DNA of 64,000 nucleotides from Daphnia pulex (Eukaryota; Arthropoda; Branchiopoda; Diplostraca; Daphniidae). Below the pieces are notes generated by a model. It did no database searches and had not been told where the DNA came from. It saw only the letters and a list, made by a program, of their open reading frames with translations. The position numbers and the translations under genes were made by a program. The DNA is taken from NCBI RefSeq assembly GCF_021134715.1, contig NC_060022.1, positions 5,151,001 to 5,215,000 on the forward strand. Direction: 5' to 3'. Below, one piece after another: positions 38,801 through 50,501 of this stretch. Position 1 is the stretch's first letter, and every line of letters begins with the position of its first letter.

Positions 38801-40086
38801 ATTGCGCTAAAGGTAATCGGCAGTTGTAATAAACATACCTTCCAAAGCTTCTTCGAGAGCGTAGAGGGATACTTTGGCCAACCATTTGATAGCTACATGG
38901 AAAACACGATCTTTTCCCTCTCCGGGCAGGGTAACGTCTAATTCGACTCTTTCATTGCCGATCGGCAGAGGATCTCGGGTATACAAGTTGCTTCGACCAT
39001 CGAAAACGGGTTTTAATGCTCCAAATATTTTGCTGTAGGCATGCACCATCGTCTCGATAATCTCCCTGTAAGTTTGTATGACGAATGGTAAACAAAGCGA
39101 AATCCAAGACGATTTTAAAGATGAATTATTCTCTCACCGATTGACTTTTCTCGGGCACTTGTCTGGTTGAATGCTGATATCATAGTGGTGAATGTATCCT
39201 CGTGGCATAGATATTTGAAAATGATTTGCTCTTAGCATGATAGGTCTACCCTCACGACCAAGATTTGGACGACGTGGACAAACAAACATAGGAAGTTCTG
39301 GTGCCGCAGCTTGCGGCGCGGCCGAAGCCATAGGTGGGGGCTGTTGAGTTGGTGGCATCATAGGTGGAACCGGGGCCATAGGGGCCATGGGAGTCATTAA
39401 TGCAGTTCCGCCTCCACTTCCACCACTCACTCCACTCAAACTTGTTCCACAATTACTACTGGTACTGCTGCTACTACTGTTACTTCCACTTCCCACTCCG
39501 ATACTGGATACAATTGACTGGGCTCCAACACCTGAAGGGCCAAGTGCTCCTGCTGCAAATAGAAATAAACAAACGGGAGTTAGTACATCTGTTTCGAACA
39601 ATAAAAACAAACAACAAGATACAACAGCAACAAAGAAGTCTTTAACCGGCAATATCAATGGAATTCATCTTCAGTTTGCACGAGAATAATGTTACTGCGC
39701 TGAAGAACTATGGTGCATAATGTGAAAGACTAAAGATCTTTAGCCAAACTTACAAGTGTACTAACGTTCAATGTTCGTTTCTACGCAAACAAACGTTTCT
39801 TAATCTTAATTAAGTGTAAACGTAGAGGGAATCGAATGAAAAGTATAAATGACGCCAGCACGCCCCTGTTCCTTCACTTTACTTATCATTACCCCAGACG
39901 ACCGTATACGGAAGGAAAAGCAAACTCAAGGTCTTTTAAAAACTACTTCTCTGTTCTAGTGAATGTATGAAAATATCACTGAGTGGTAAGAGCTTTTAAT
40001 AGAATAACAGATGAGAAACACTGTAGGGCGGGGGTCGAAACAATTTGCAGAATCGAGGGCAACTTACGCTGTCCAACAGGGTACAT
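35833..40086 (-). CDS. AGO1: Argonaute-1 (miRNA-class Argonaute)
   Basis: Core protein of the miRNA silencing complex. The model starts at 40086 with a 19-nt exon (MYPVGQ + 1 base) spliced to 39552 (GALGPSG). A Ser/Gly/Pro/Met-rich leader is followed by the N domain ([20 protein letters not shown]), PAZ ([34 protein letters not shown]), Mid ([35 protein letters not shown]) and PIWI. PIWI keeps the catalytic tetrad: Asp in [13 protein letters not shown], Glu in [11 protein letters not shown], Asp in [11 protein letters not shown] and His in [17 protein letters not shown], so slicing is chemically possible. The tail [20 protein letters not shown] is arthropod AGO1-like. Two further candidate first exons and a 42-nt cassette exon are listed separately. 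It is AGO1 rather than AGO2 or PIWI, given near-identity to the animal miRNA clade. Confidence 0.96.
36010..36051 (-). CDS. AGO1: 42-nt cassette exon in the AGO1 C-terminus
   Basis: Flanked by a TTTGCAG acceptor and a CAG|GTAC donor. It encodes [14 protein letters not shown] between VEKEHDS and [16 protein letters not shown]. It is symmetric (phase 2 to phase 2, length divisible by three), so skipping it restores the canonical [14 protein letters not shown] junction. Its first bases resemble those of the next exon (TGGGGAAGGATCG versus TGGAGAAGGTTCG), which suggests origin by exon duplication. Confidence 0.8.
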
Positions 40087-40591
40087 AATACGTCAACACG
40101 ATTCCACATCGACAAGTTTGGCGCTGTTAAAAAAATCGAAGGCTTTCGAGAGAGCAAAATTGGTGTAGAATAACAAATTCCAGAATGGATGGATGGAGTA
40201 ACGAATTATTTAAATGAAACACCAAATGAAACGAGGCACACAACGACGCACGGAAGTTGTGGCACACAAAACCCCACAAAGGCCGTCCGTTTCCCTTCCT
40301 TCGTTTTATCCAAGATGGCGGCGCGACCAGACGCAAGGGAAAAATCCCTCCCAACAACTTGCAACGTCGTTTTGAAAAGTCCACATTTAAATTTTTATTT
40401 CTGTCATTATCAAATAGTTTGTCGCAATTGACAACTTGATTAAAAATTAGTTTAGTTATTCTATTTTATTATTTCAGGGTTTCATCTAATTTAAATGTGA
40501 ATTTCGAGGCACGGTTTTTGTTTAGTAACTTGGGCTGTAGCAAATGGAGGGAGGTCAAAATCCAGGGGAATCCACAACTTTCACAACACAA

Positions 40592-40607
40592 TTTTTTTTT
40601 TTTTTTT
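40592..40607. repeat. Poly(T) run
   Basis: Sixteen consecutive T on the plus strand, within the candidate AGO1 promoter/first-intron region. Confidence 0.8.
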
Positions 40608-40712
40608 GTAATTTCTATCTAATTTCTCACGCTAGTTTTCCTGAAAGTTAGTGTAGTGTCATCGAGTGCCCGATGTTGTTGTCATTGTTGTGATTCGAAC
40701 AAAAAAACTTAC

Positions 40713-40725
40713 ACTCCCAATTCAT
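40713..40725 (-). CDS. AGO1: Candidate alternative AGO1 first coding exon (MNWE)
   Basis: ATG AAT TGG GAG T followed by the donor GTAAGT. It is phase 1, so it would join in frame to the AGO1 exon beginning at 39552. Confidence 0.45.
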
Positions 40726-40917
40726 CTGTCAAAACACGACAATGTTTGCAATTGCTTCGAATTCTATTGGTGCTGTCATCATCCGGACAGTGTTGTTCGC
40801 CAAATTGGTAACATCGCTGTCAACCACCACTAATCGGAGCCATTTGACAGGTAAACAAACCCGAGTTGAAATGCGAGAAAAGAAGGGGGAGAATAGTAAA
40901 AGAGATTGAAAACTTAC

Positions 40918-40939
40918 TGCCATTGACATATTTATCCAT
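40918..40939 (-). CDS. AGO1: Candidate alternative AGO1 first coding exon (MDKYVNG)
   Basis: A 22-nt exon, ATG through MDKYVNG plus one base, followed by GTAAGT. It has the same phase 1 as the 40068-40086 exon and would splice in frame to 39552. Confidence 0.5.
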
Positions 40940-42680
40940 AAGAATATGAGTAGTGTTGAGAGTACAAGCGACCCCCATTTTGCTCAACTAAGACGCACAA
41001 GTCGACTACCCTCCTACTGTGTGTGGGGAAACAGAATGTGTTGTGTCGTGTGTGCGATTCGTGTAATGCGCAGTACAATGCCGAAAAATCGCACGCACGG
41101 CGACGACGACTGGGGCGATAGGCAACAAACCGCTGGTTTTGAGATATCAGCCCTTCACAATCTCATGTGTGGAGAAACGAGAAAAAACAAACAACACGCG
41201 CACTAAATAATGAGCGACTGAAAAAGCAGTTTTTGGAGGTTTCCTGCACGTCGATTGACAGGCGGAGAACGCACTTGGGCTACGACCACGCAGTGTCGAG
41301 TCGGCCTAGAGACAATTCTTCTTCTTCTTTCACCAACTGTTGTGTGCAGAGAAGAAAGGAGGGGGAAAACCTCTTTGACCCCTCTGGTTTTTTTATTTTC
41401 TTTTATTATTATTATTATTTCGCCCCCTCTTTCTCTTTTTTGGGGTACGTCTACAGACTTAACCCGGTTCTTCCACCACCACCCTACCCGCAAGCCAATG
41501 AAAGATATATCCACCTCCCATTAGAGAAGTATTTCCCCCTCCTTTCTCTTAAGATAAAACGCAAATCCCTAGAGATGGAAAAAAGTAATAACCATGAAAT
41601 TCTTGTTTAATGACGTTTGACATTGAATTTTTCGTAGTTTGTTCGTAATGAAGTCCTCAGGGTCAGCCGTGAAATATATTTAGCAAACGTCGATTTCATT
41701 TTGACGCGTCATTTGTGTGTCAAAGATGCAACACATGGTTGCTTACCAAGACGGTGCGTAGTTGGTCCTGATTCGTCCCGTCGGCGTCGGTTCGAAGCGA
41801 CACCTATTTTCAAGTTTCAAAGCTCACATTGAATCGTCTTGCGGTTTTAGACTTGAACGTCAGATGGCGTTGAGTTTTCCTTCTCCAAATCAAATATCGA
41901 TTTTTCCGCGTTTTTTTATTTTAAAAATGAAAATTTACTTTTATAAACTCGATTTTCATTCTTAGAAGCGCGTTTGGTGTCTTAGAAGTCTGCGTAACTT
42001 TATTATGTTGCTAGGTTATTCTAATAGAATTGGTTTCGCTAAAGACATGTCATGAAAGTCTTTGTTGTTGGCCAACTTAGTAATGAGATAAGGTAGTAGT
42101 AGTAGGTTATGGACTCGCTGAATCCCGACAAATAGTTTATCAGACCTGTAATGCCGCAAAACTTTCCCCCGCGGGAAAATGTTATTAAGCGACTCGGTTG
42201 AGGAGGAATAGGACGCGAAAATTGAATCAATGGAAATATAGTGGCTTCAGGCCAAGATATTTTTCGTTCATACAAGAGTTCGTTTCGTATAGCTTGTTAT
42301 CGTGCGTACAAAACCGGGTTCCCTTTTCTCCTTTTTTTCAAAGGTTTTCATCTGGATTACTTTTTTGGCATAGATTTGCCATAGGAACAACGTCATGGGG
42401 CTTGCAAGAACTTTTATAGATAGGGCGGTGGGCATACCAAAAGCGGCCACATGACATGGTGAATAACATCGGCAAGATGACAGCCAAGTTTCCAGCGATC
42501 ATACATGTGTGAACGCAGTCGAGAGAGAAGATTTGGGGCGATGGGGGGGCCTATAAGACGTGTGGGCGAGATGCACAACCGGAAGTAGCTGGATCAATAC
42601 GCCCACCCCGACTTAAATAACAAATTGCCATATTGTTTTCGCTGCTGTTTTAATTCTCTCATTCATCATTATATACACAG
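40940..42680. other. Intergenic: AGO1 upstream region and Ly6 gene upstream region
   Basis: No coding sequence was recognised. A short (ATT)n tract lies at about 41403-41420. The signal-peptide exon expected for the Ly6 gene starting at 42681 should lie here or in a longer upstream intron, but none could be assigned. Confidence 0.4.
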
Positions 42681-43173
42681 ATGGTGCAATGCGTTGCTAC
42701 AGTTGCACTTCTACCGAAGAGGGTAGCCAATGCCAGACGAACCCCTCCACCTTACCTCATGGAATATTAGATGGCTGCACGCGGGAAGCTTGCACGATCG
42801 TGAGAGTAGAACAATGGCCATCTCAGCGTGTCAAGTATGTATGAATCGATATGTCTCCATCTGAGACAACATGTTTTGCGAAGATTTACAGAGAAAAAAG
42901 AAATAATCCGGAAAACTGTTTAGGAGTTTCTATCGTGGATGTGACGGGCGGACCAAAGTATTTGAGCAGAACAAATGCCAAATCGAAAAGGATGAAAGGA
43001 CGTGCTTTACGGCTTGCGTGGGCGATTTATGCAACCACGGAAACGGCTTGGTCGACCACATTGTTCATTCAGGATCGATCCTTACCGGATCCAAAGCTGA
43101 CGGCTGGGTCTTAACGGTGACAACCGCTGTTCTCCTCGTTTTCTCCGCTATATTATTATCCGGTAACGCCTAG
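42681..43173 (+). CDS. Ly6/uPAR three-finger protein, GPI-anchored (5' exon not found)
   Basis: Two exons, 42681-42834 and 42924-43173, join in phase as VK|SFYRGCDG. The mature domain has ten cysteines in Ly6 spacing: MRCYSCTSTEEGSQC, DGCTREACTIV, RGCDG, NKCQIEKDERTCFTACVGDL, and the diagnostic final CN of LCNHGNG. A hydrophobic tail (WVLTVTTAVLLVFSAILLSG) at the very end is a GPI-attachment signal. In arthropods such proteins (quiver/sleepless and relatives) act at septate junctions or modulate channels and receptors; the specific role here is unknown. The exon starts two bases into a codon, so at least one upstream exon carrying the signal peptide is missing from this model. Confidence 0.8.
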
Positions 43174-45537
43174 TTTCGGCCCGCAGCCTCACGCCATTCA
43201 CGAACTAATCAATACACACATACTATGTACATACTCTGTTGATATATTGCGCTATTGCATCACATTCTCGTGTGGTAGAATCGGTGATGATGAAGACTTG
43301 GCTGCTAGCCCGATTAGGTGTGGCACTCTTGTCCCGGGCTCTGTAATCAGAAATGAATTAAACAACTTCAGTAAAAAGATTTCCAATATCCGTTTTTTCC
43401 CTCTTTGTAGAAAATCTGGGACATCACCAATGAAGATCCTGGACGAGAGCACAAAGAAGTCTAAATGGAAACACTCAATCACGTTGTGCTATGCCCAAAA
43501 CAATAAAACTGAGAGTAAAGAGATTCGCCATCCATCTTTATTTGATAGATAACTGCACTTCTCATTGGTGAAAAAAAAAGAAAAACAGCCAACTCGATCT
43601 CTGTTCATTCTAAAAGGCGAATAGAATTTTAAGGATCGATACGAGCCGATCTTACTCGACGATAAATGGAACAGCTTGTTCCCGCAGTGCTGTTGAACTT
43701 TTGGCGATCCCAGTTTCTCAGACTGGAGATGACGCTGCGAAAACTTTCATTTATATACAACACAAAGGCAACAAAGGGAGTGCTGTACCCAGATGGCGAT
43801 CATAAATGAAGGAATAGGAGAAAGAGTTTACTGCTTGCCAAAATAACAAACAATGCAAGGCACTTCAGACAGATTGCAAGTTGGTTCCGCGAAAGTTAAA
43901 TATGAGCTTTATAATTGAATCGCAGATTGTTCCGCGGCGAAAGCAAGACGACAAGAAACGCCATGTTTATTTTTGATTCGGCAAAACGCTTGTGTAGTTT
44001 ACAGGATATATTCGTGTTTATTGTTTATGAGTATACCTACTCTATTTGATATTTGATCAAAGAATCTATTATGAAGCTTGCCGTGCCAAACGTCTATTAA
44101 CATTTCAAATGCTATGGCAACGTCACAGAACAGTGTGTTTGCACACGAATAACTCATTAAAAATGGTCGCTTGAAGGAATTGGCAAGCTGCTTCAAACAG
44201 CTTCTCCTGGTACCCCTAAACAAAGAAAAAGAAACCGATGGATACCAATATAAAGATGCAAATGCCAAGTGATGTCCTTGCTCGTTGGGTGTACAGACAG
44301 CGTCCCATCATGAAGTCAATGACCTTTTCCAAACGTCGATGGACACAGTAACGAAACTTTTGGGTACAAATGCACACACACATGTCCCCCATAAACTTTT
44401 CCCTTGACAACTAGATGCCAATTGCTGGACTAAATGATTTTGTACAAAGTTCATTTTTCTCCGATTTTCCCCATGTGGTTGTAGTACTACTATACGATAG
44501 AAAAACATTTTATCGTTAACTTTTTTATCCAGAGTTATTGAGAACATATTTTGTCATATCAATAATTTGTTGTTTAATTAAATGAAATCACAGTTCAAAG
44601 TCTTGGCTGCATCCTGCGAAGCTCGTCACGAGCTTGAACTGTGGAAACCTTGAACTCAACGGCTGAACGAACAAGCGAGCGGCCATTGAAATGTTGCTTG
44701 CGGCCAGGTGCTGCATATGTTGCTGATATGGTTAGTATACTGGTTTGGTCGTACCTTTCTTACTTCCGCATCTCCACGCCTTATTAGAAGCACTGAAGGA
44801 CACTATACTCCACACACATAATACCTGCATCAGTAAAATTATCGGAGTTAAAAGATTTGGAATGAGTCCAAAAGTCTATTTGTGAACATTGTCAATGGAA
44901 AAATTGAGGGCCGTTGAGGGCCCCGCGACAGTTAACGTACCAAGGTACATAAACTTGCATGGTGACGTAGATCTCTGACTGCGTGTGGAATGTCGTGAAG
45001 GTCACGCAAAACCCACGAAAGGAAACCGATTAGGCTGGTATTTTACTGCTGTGGAAGTTACCGGCCTCAATTTAAGTAGGTTTACTCTGAAGGATTTTTA
45101 TCGAATAGAAAGTTACTGCAATTTTCCATCTGCTCGACTGCGTGCGATTACTGTATGCTTTTTTTTTAACGGTCTTCGGTTGACCGCTAAAATTTATATT
45201 TACATCTGACCGAACCGGTACCGTTTTTTATGTTGTGTGGCTGAAAGTTTTTCCCGCTAGATGACAATGGTGTGCATGCTGTTATCAAGGATCCCGGCAC
45301 TCTGGTTTGTTGTTGGCTGAAGATCACACCACACCGAAGAAAACGTGAAATTCTGTACGAGTCTCTCTCTCTCGGTCTTCTTGTGAAGACGTTGCATGAG
45401 GGGCGTAACGTGAGGAATACGTTATTTCTTTAAAGTGAAACAATTCTCCCCAACAACAACAGGTATTGACGCCAAACGTTACTTCAAGGATTACACCAGT
45501 TTTCTTAAAAGTTATTTTTTCTCTGAAGGAATTCACC
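43174..45537. other. Intergenic between Ly6 gene and ABHD2
   Basis: No supported gene. A short frame near 43270 begins MMKTWLLARLGVALLSRAL, like an isolated signal peptide, but no partner exon was found. Confidence 0.35.
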
Positions 45538-47175
45538 ATGAGCCCCTTTATTGTAGCTTTCATCGCGTTTATTTTGCTATTCATTTTCCGAATTCTAAAT
45601 ATTGCGAGTCAGCCCAAAAAACCTGAAATCCTGTGCAAAGATAAGAAATTTGAAGCATTGTTGAGAGAAACTGCCCCAGAACTGGAACAAGCGTAAGTGA
45701 CAACTATTAACAATTGTTATTGTTCTTCTTGAAACCCAAATTATTTTCACCTTGTTAGATACATTCCAACAAGGATATGGGGTTTCAGTGGTCATATTCA
45801 AACAGTAATGCACAGTTTGATTGGAAGGAAGAAATGTCCTTGGCCGATTGGAGAGAGGGTGTCACTTCTTTTGGATGATGGAGCCACCCTGACTTACGAT
45901 GTTTACCAACCTCTTGATGTCCACTCTTCTGGAGGTATATTAGAATTCTTATTACAAACTTTTGCTGAATTTACTTACATTTTAAATTTGTTTTTATAAT
46001 GTCAACAGAGGATGTCACTTTAATCCTATGCCCTGGTATTTGCAACTCAAGTGAATCTATATATATTCGCACATTTGTGCATCATGCACAGAGAAAAGGC
46101 TTCAGATGTGTAGCTATCAATCACATTGGAGCTATGAAGTCAATTAAATTGACTTCTCATCGAATTTTCAGCTATGGCTGCACAAAAGATTTCCATGAAA
46201 TGCTTGTCAACCTTCAGGAGAATTATTTCCACAGCAGGATGGTTCTTGTAGGTTTCAGTATGGGGGCCAACATTGTTACCAAATATATGGGCGAAAAACG
46301 ACCTGATATGCCGAAAAATATCATGGGTGGCATCTCTATTTGTCAAGGCTATGACGCACTCGGGTATAACGATAACGTTGTTAAATATTGTTTTATCAAC
46401 GTTTTCCTGACTGTTGGACTTTTCCCCTTCTATAGTGCTATGCAGCATATGTTGCTGTGGTCAAACTTCCGTCGGTTTTACTTGTACATCATGACTGAAA
46501 ATATGAAACGCGTCCTAATGGCTCATCAGCAACTTGTTCTGTCCGAAGACGTCAAATCTCGTTATCAACTATGTGAACGCAGCATTTTGTCCGCTGCAAC
46601 CCTACCTGAATTTGACGACGCTTATACTAGGTATTGAAATTTTCTCATAAATTAATTCAAACATGGCGTCAACAAATTCTTTTTTCAATTGTTCGACAGA
46701 CGAGTAAGTGGATATGATTCGATTAACGACCTCTACACTCAAAGTAGTTGCTCCTTGTACCTGGATAATATTACGATTCCCCTGGTTTTTATCAATTCAC
46801 AAGATGACCCAATTATTCCTGAACCCTTGCTTAGTTGGCCTAAGCAATATGCCGGTTAGTTTAAAACACGTTCGTAGTATTCTCGTTGTTATTCTAATAT
46901 TTGCTTTTTTCGATTTTCTAATATTTTTTTTTGTACATTTCATCTTCAGAAAGTCGCGATAGGTCTGCCTATATTTTGACGTCGCACGGAGGTCACTTGG
47001 GTTTTTATGAAGGAGGATTGCTCAAACCCAATCCTGTTACTTGGTTAGTAAACTCAAATATTTTATTTGTTCTTCAAATTTGTTACTGAGCAATACTTTC
47101 CTTGTCAGGTTGGATCGCACAGCTGTCGGAATAGCCGACGCAATTCTACGTGATACGCACAGCAAGTCGCTCTAA
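45538..47175 (+). CDS. ABHD2: ABHD2-type alpha/beta hydrolase (monoacylglycerol lipase)
   Basis: Membrane-anchored serine hydrolase; the vertebrate homologue hydrolyses 2-arachidonoylglycerol and other acylglycerols. The start at 45538 has a good ACCATGA context (MSPFIVAFIAFILLFIFRIL, an N-terminal membrane anchor); an upstream in-frame ATG at 45466 is less likely. The family blocks are clear: YIPTRIWGFSGHIQT, LILCPGICNSSESIYIRTFV, FSYGCTKDFHEML. The catalytic triad is visible: the nucleophile in VGFSMGANIVTKYMGE, Asp in NSQDDPIIPEPLL and His in TSHGGHLGFYEGG. It ends RDTHSKSL*. Length is about 410 residues over about six exons. ABHD1 and ABHD3 are relatives, but YGCTKDF and the overall pattern fit ABHD2 best. 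Confidence 0.92.
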
Positions 47176-47996
47176 ATCCAAAATGTCCATAACTATTATC
47201 AGCAAAGGCAACAACAATACTATCTAAAAATCAAGCAATCGTAACTTACTAAAAGATTTGTTGACTTAATCAACTTCGTTACTTTATATAATACATACTA
47301 CATGGATTAAAGTTGGAGAATTTAACCCTGTTTCGAATCATTCTGTAATGAAAAATACCGTGCGTACGTGGTCTGAATATAAGGCTTTTTACGGTGCTCA
47401 GTTCAAACTGTTTCGTTCAAGTGGATGGCCGGTCGATGACATGCGTGATTCAGCTATTGGCAAACCTGTTTTTTTTTTTTCACGACCACTTTTCATATGG
47501 AAACAAGTGGCGCTACTTTTAAACGTCGCTCATACTAAACACCCTAACAATATTTCTATCACGATTGGTATGTCAACTGCTTTTTTTTATAAAAGATTTT
47601 CGAACGAACTGATTAGTAATGTTTCCTCCCATTATTGCCATTTCTTCTAAACAACGGTAAATATGGAAGCGTAATATCATGGTTACACCTATTGTGCCTC
47701 ACACTATGGGGTGCAATCGGCGCAATAGCAATGCATTGACTTTTGTGAGCTATCTATCGATGTCTGCCTCCATTAAATGATTGTTCTGATACTGAAACAT
47801 GATAGGAAGAATAGATTAGAGGTTTTTTTCAGTCTAGCACCAAATTTTACTCCCCACGCCCCAGGATTACTCTCACCCAAAATGGAATCTTTTGGCGTTT
47901 TGGGCTTTCGCCCGTTAGCGATGAAACTTCTCTATTCTTATCGCATTCACGCTATGCAACAGCGAACGTTCAGCACTTGACACAAAAATTTTCAAG
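47176..47996. other. ABHD2 3' region and upstream of TPMT copy 1
   Basis: No supported coding sequence. A 100-codon frame at 47348-47650 has no recognisable family features. Confidence 0.4.
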
Positions 47997-48974
47997 ATGG
48001 AAGAACGTGTCGAATATTGGTCGAAAAGGTGGCAAGCCGAAGACGCACCTTGGCACAAAGCTGATGTTAATAGGTTTCTCATGAGTTACTTTGACCAAGT
48101 TTGTAAAATCAAAGAAGGGAAGTTACGCATAATCGTCCCTCTGTGCGGAAAAACACAGGATTTAAGATGGTAATCAAAATTCAGATTTGTAAAACTAATT
48201 TTATTGAGTTAACATCTGATTGTGCATTTTACTTATACATTTTTTTTTAACTAGCTTTATGACCTAGGACATGAAGTTGTTGGAGTTATGGAGTAGATGG
48301 AGTAGAAAAACCAATCTTGGAATTTTTCAAAGAGCAAGGCCTAACCTACACTAAGGGGAATGAAGGAGGACTCCCGTACTATGTTGTAAGTTACTTATTT
48401 AACTTTATTTATTAAATCGTCGTACTTATTTTGTTCTTCCTAGAATGATGATGGACGGCTTAAAATCTATTACTGTGATTTATTTGCCTTGAATCCAGAA
48501 ATTTGTGGCAAGTTTGATGGAATATGGGACCGTGGGTCTCTAGTTGCTCTACTGGCTGAAGATAGAGACAAGTAAAAAATAATGATGAAGTTTTCCAATT
48601 CATTGTAGTTTTTAAATAAAATTTTTCTCGTCCCCTTCAACTCAAGGTATGCAAAGCTCCTGAAAAGTGTGTTTAATGAAAATTTTGGCTATCTGATTCA
48701 CACCATACAATATGAGCAGTCACAATATCCAGGGCCTCCTCTCAGTGTGCCAATTGAAGAAATGAAATGTCTATTTGGTATTCAAAATTATTTTAACATT
48801 AGTAATGCTATAATCAATAAATCACAATAATGTTTAATTTAGGTGATATTTCTGAAGTTGAAACACTGTTGAATGTCAGCACAAAGGATGATCCAACGTC
48901 ACTCATCCGATCAAATTTCATGGGATCATTGATCAATGCTACAAAAATATATTTTTGCTTAAACCCAAGGCTTA
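47997..48974 (+). pseudogene. TPMT-like methyltransferase copy 1 (disrupted)
   Basis: Same exon layout as the intact copy at 49357. Exon 1 is intact (MEERVEYWSKRWQAEDAPWH; VPLCGKTQDLRW). Exon 2 carries an extra 8 bases after GHEVVGV compared with copy 2, which brings in TAG codons at once. In the last exon, one missing base shifts the ancestral frame (recoverable as CYKNIFLLKPKA). Intervening exons stay open (FDGIWDRGSLVALLAEDRD; YPGPPLSVPIEE). Two independent frame lesions argue for a recent pseudogene rather than an error. Confidence 0.75.
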
Positions 48975-49356
48975 GTAGCTTCTGAATACTAAACAGTTAT
49001 GGCAGATTCAAAACACTTACACATTTAACATTTTCAAATTCCAAAACCTACTATGTATCTTAAATAGCATGATGAAATATATAATGGGAATCATTCTTGG
49101 TTATAATTCACAAACGAACTAAAAAAAAATGTTTCTCTCAGTGCTTTTTCTCACATCGCGTAGTGCCATAGACAACAGTAGTGCGTACTGGTGCGTACGT
49201 GTTTAAAAACTGCTGAGTAATGCTGAGTTTGGATTTTGCTGACTGACAACTGACAACCATTGATAAAATGATTTTGTCGTCTGCTTTTCTATCGTCTGCT
49301 CCTATAAAAGTAGATTGTACTGAATCTGAAACGTCAATTTGCAATTAAATTTCAAG

Positions 49357-50299
49357 ATGGAAGAACGTGTCGAATATTGGTCGAAGAGGTGGCAAGCCGA
49401 AGACGCACCTTGGCACAAAGCTGATGTTAATAAGTTTCTCATGAGTTACTTTGATCAAGTTTGTAAAATCAAAGAAGGTATGTTGCGCATATTCGTCCCT
49501 CTGTGTGGGAAAACACAAGATTTAAGATGGTAATCAATATTCAGATTTGTAAAACTAATTTTGCCTAGTTAATACTGACATTATATTTCTAAATTAGGCT
49601 TTATGACCAAGGACATGAAGTTGTTGGATTAGATGGGGTAGAGAAACCAATCTTGGAATTTTTCAAAGAGCAAGGTTTAGCCTACACTAAGGGAAATGAA
49701 GGAGGATTTCCATTCTACGTTGTAAGTGACTAACTGTCTTTTACTTACCTGTCATATTCATTCAAAACTCTGTCCTTCCTAGAGTGATGATGGACGCCTT
49801 AAAATATATCACTGTGATTTATTTGCCTTGAATCCAGAAATGTGTGGCAAGTTTGATGGAATCTGGGACCGTGGATCTCTTGTTGCCATATTAGCTGTGG
49901 AGAGAGAAAAGTAAATGCTAGTGCTTAGTCCATTAGAAATTTTTAAACAAATGTTTCTATCTAGGTATGCAAAGCTGATGAAAAGTCTGCTAAATGAAAC
50001 ATTTGGCTATCTGATTGATACTATGCAGTATGATCAGTCACAATATCCAGGACCTCCTCTTAGTGTCCCAGTTGAAGAAGTGAAGCATCTATTTGGTAAT
50101 CTGAAGACTCCCAGTACAACTAGCACTGCTCATGTACTGACAATATTCTTTGTTCTACTTAGGTGATACTTGCGAGATTGAAACGCTATTGACCGTAAAT
50201 ACGAATGCTGACCCTACTTCACCCATTTCGGCAAAAATACGCTGGAACATTGATGAGTGCTATGAGATTATTTTGTTACTTAAAGCTAAAGTTTTGTAA
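49357..50299 (+). CDS. Thiopurine S-methyltransferase-like protein (intact copy)
   Basis: SAM-dependent methyltransferase of the TPMT family; animal members methylate thiols, selenols and related compounds. Five exons, all in frame: MEERVEYWSKRWQAEDAPWH, IFVPLCGKTQDLRW|LYDQGHEVVGLDGVE (SAM-binding PLCGK block and glycine region), FFKEQGLAYTKGNEGGFPFY, FALNPEMCGKFDGIWDRGSL (family IWDRG motif), YDQSQYPGPPLSVPVEEVKH (family PGPP block) and a tail KIRWNIDECYEIILLLKAKV. Length is about 230 residues, as in other TPMTs. An in-frame upstream ATG at 49339 is possible, but 49357 is shared by all three copies. The physiological substrate is unknown. Confidence 0.88.
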
Positions 50300-50501
50300 A
50301 TAAAAATTTTACCAAATATCCAATATCCAAATGGTGATAATAATAAAAGTGAAAAATAATAATATTCACCTCCATTCTCCTATCCCCTACACTGCGTTCG
50401 TGACAGTTCTTTAAACTGTCAAGTACGACTGACAAGCATTGATAACGTGATTTATCGTCTGCTTTTCTATCTGAGACGTCAATTTGCAATCAAATTTCAA
50501 G

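Noticed and set aside
39134-39658. Alternative AGO1 start inside the open frame beginning near 39658
   Set aside because: That start lies in the intron: a clear TTTGCAG acceptor at 39553 precedes GALGPSG, and upstream exons with matching phase exist.
43273-43332. Signal-peptide-like start MMKTWLLARLGVALLSRAL
   Set aside because: Stop follows at once; a possible donor gives phase 2, which does not match the Ly6 exon, and it lies downstream of that gene. No partner exon was found.
44216-44547. Minus-strand frames with a hydrophobic end (GICIFILVSIGFFFFV)
   Set aside because: Overlapping short frames without family features, splice support or good start context.
47348-47650. 100-codon plus-strand frame between ABHD2 and TPMT copy 1
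   Set aside because: No recognisable motif, poly(T) inside the frame, and position in the expected 3' region of ABHD2.
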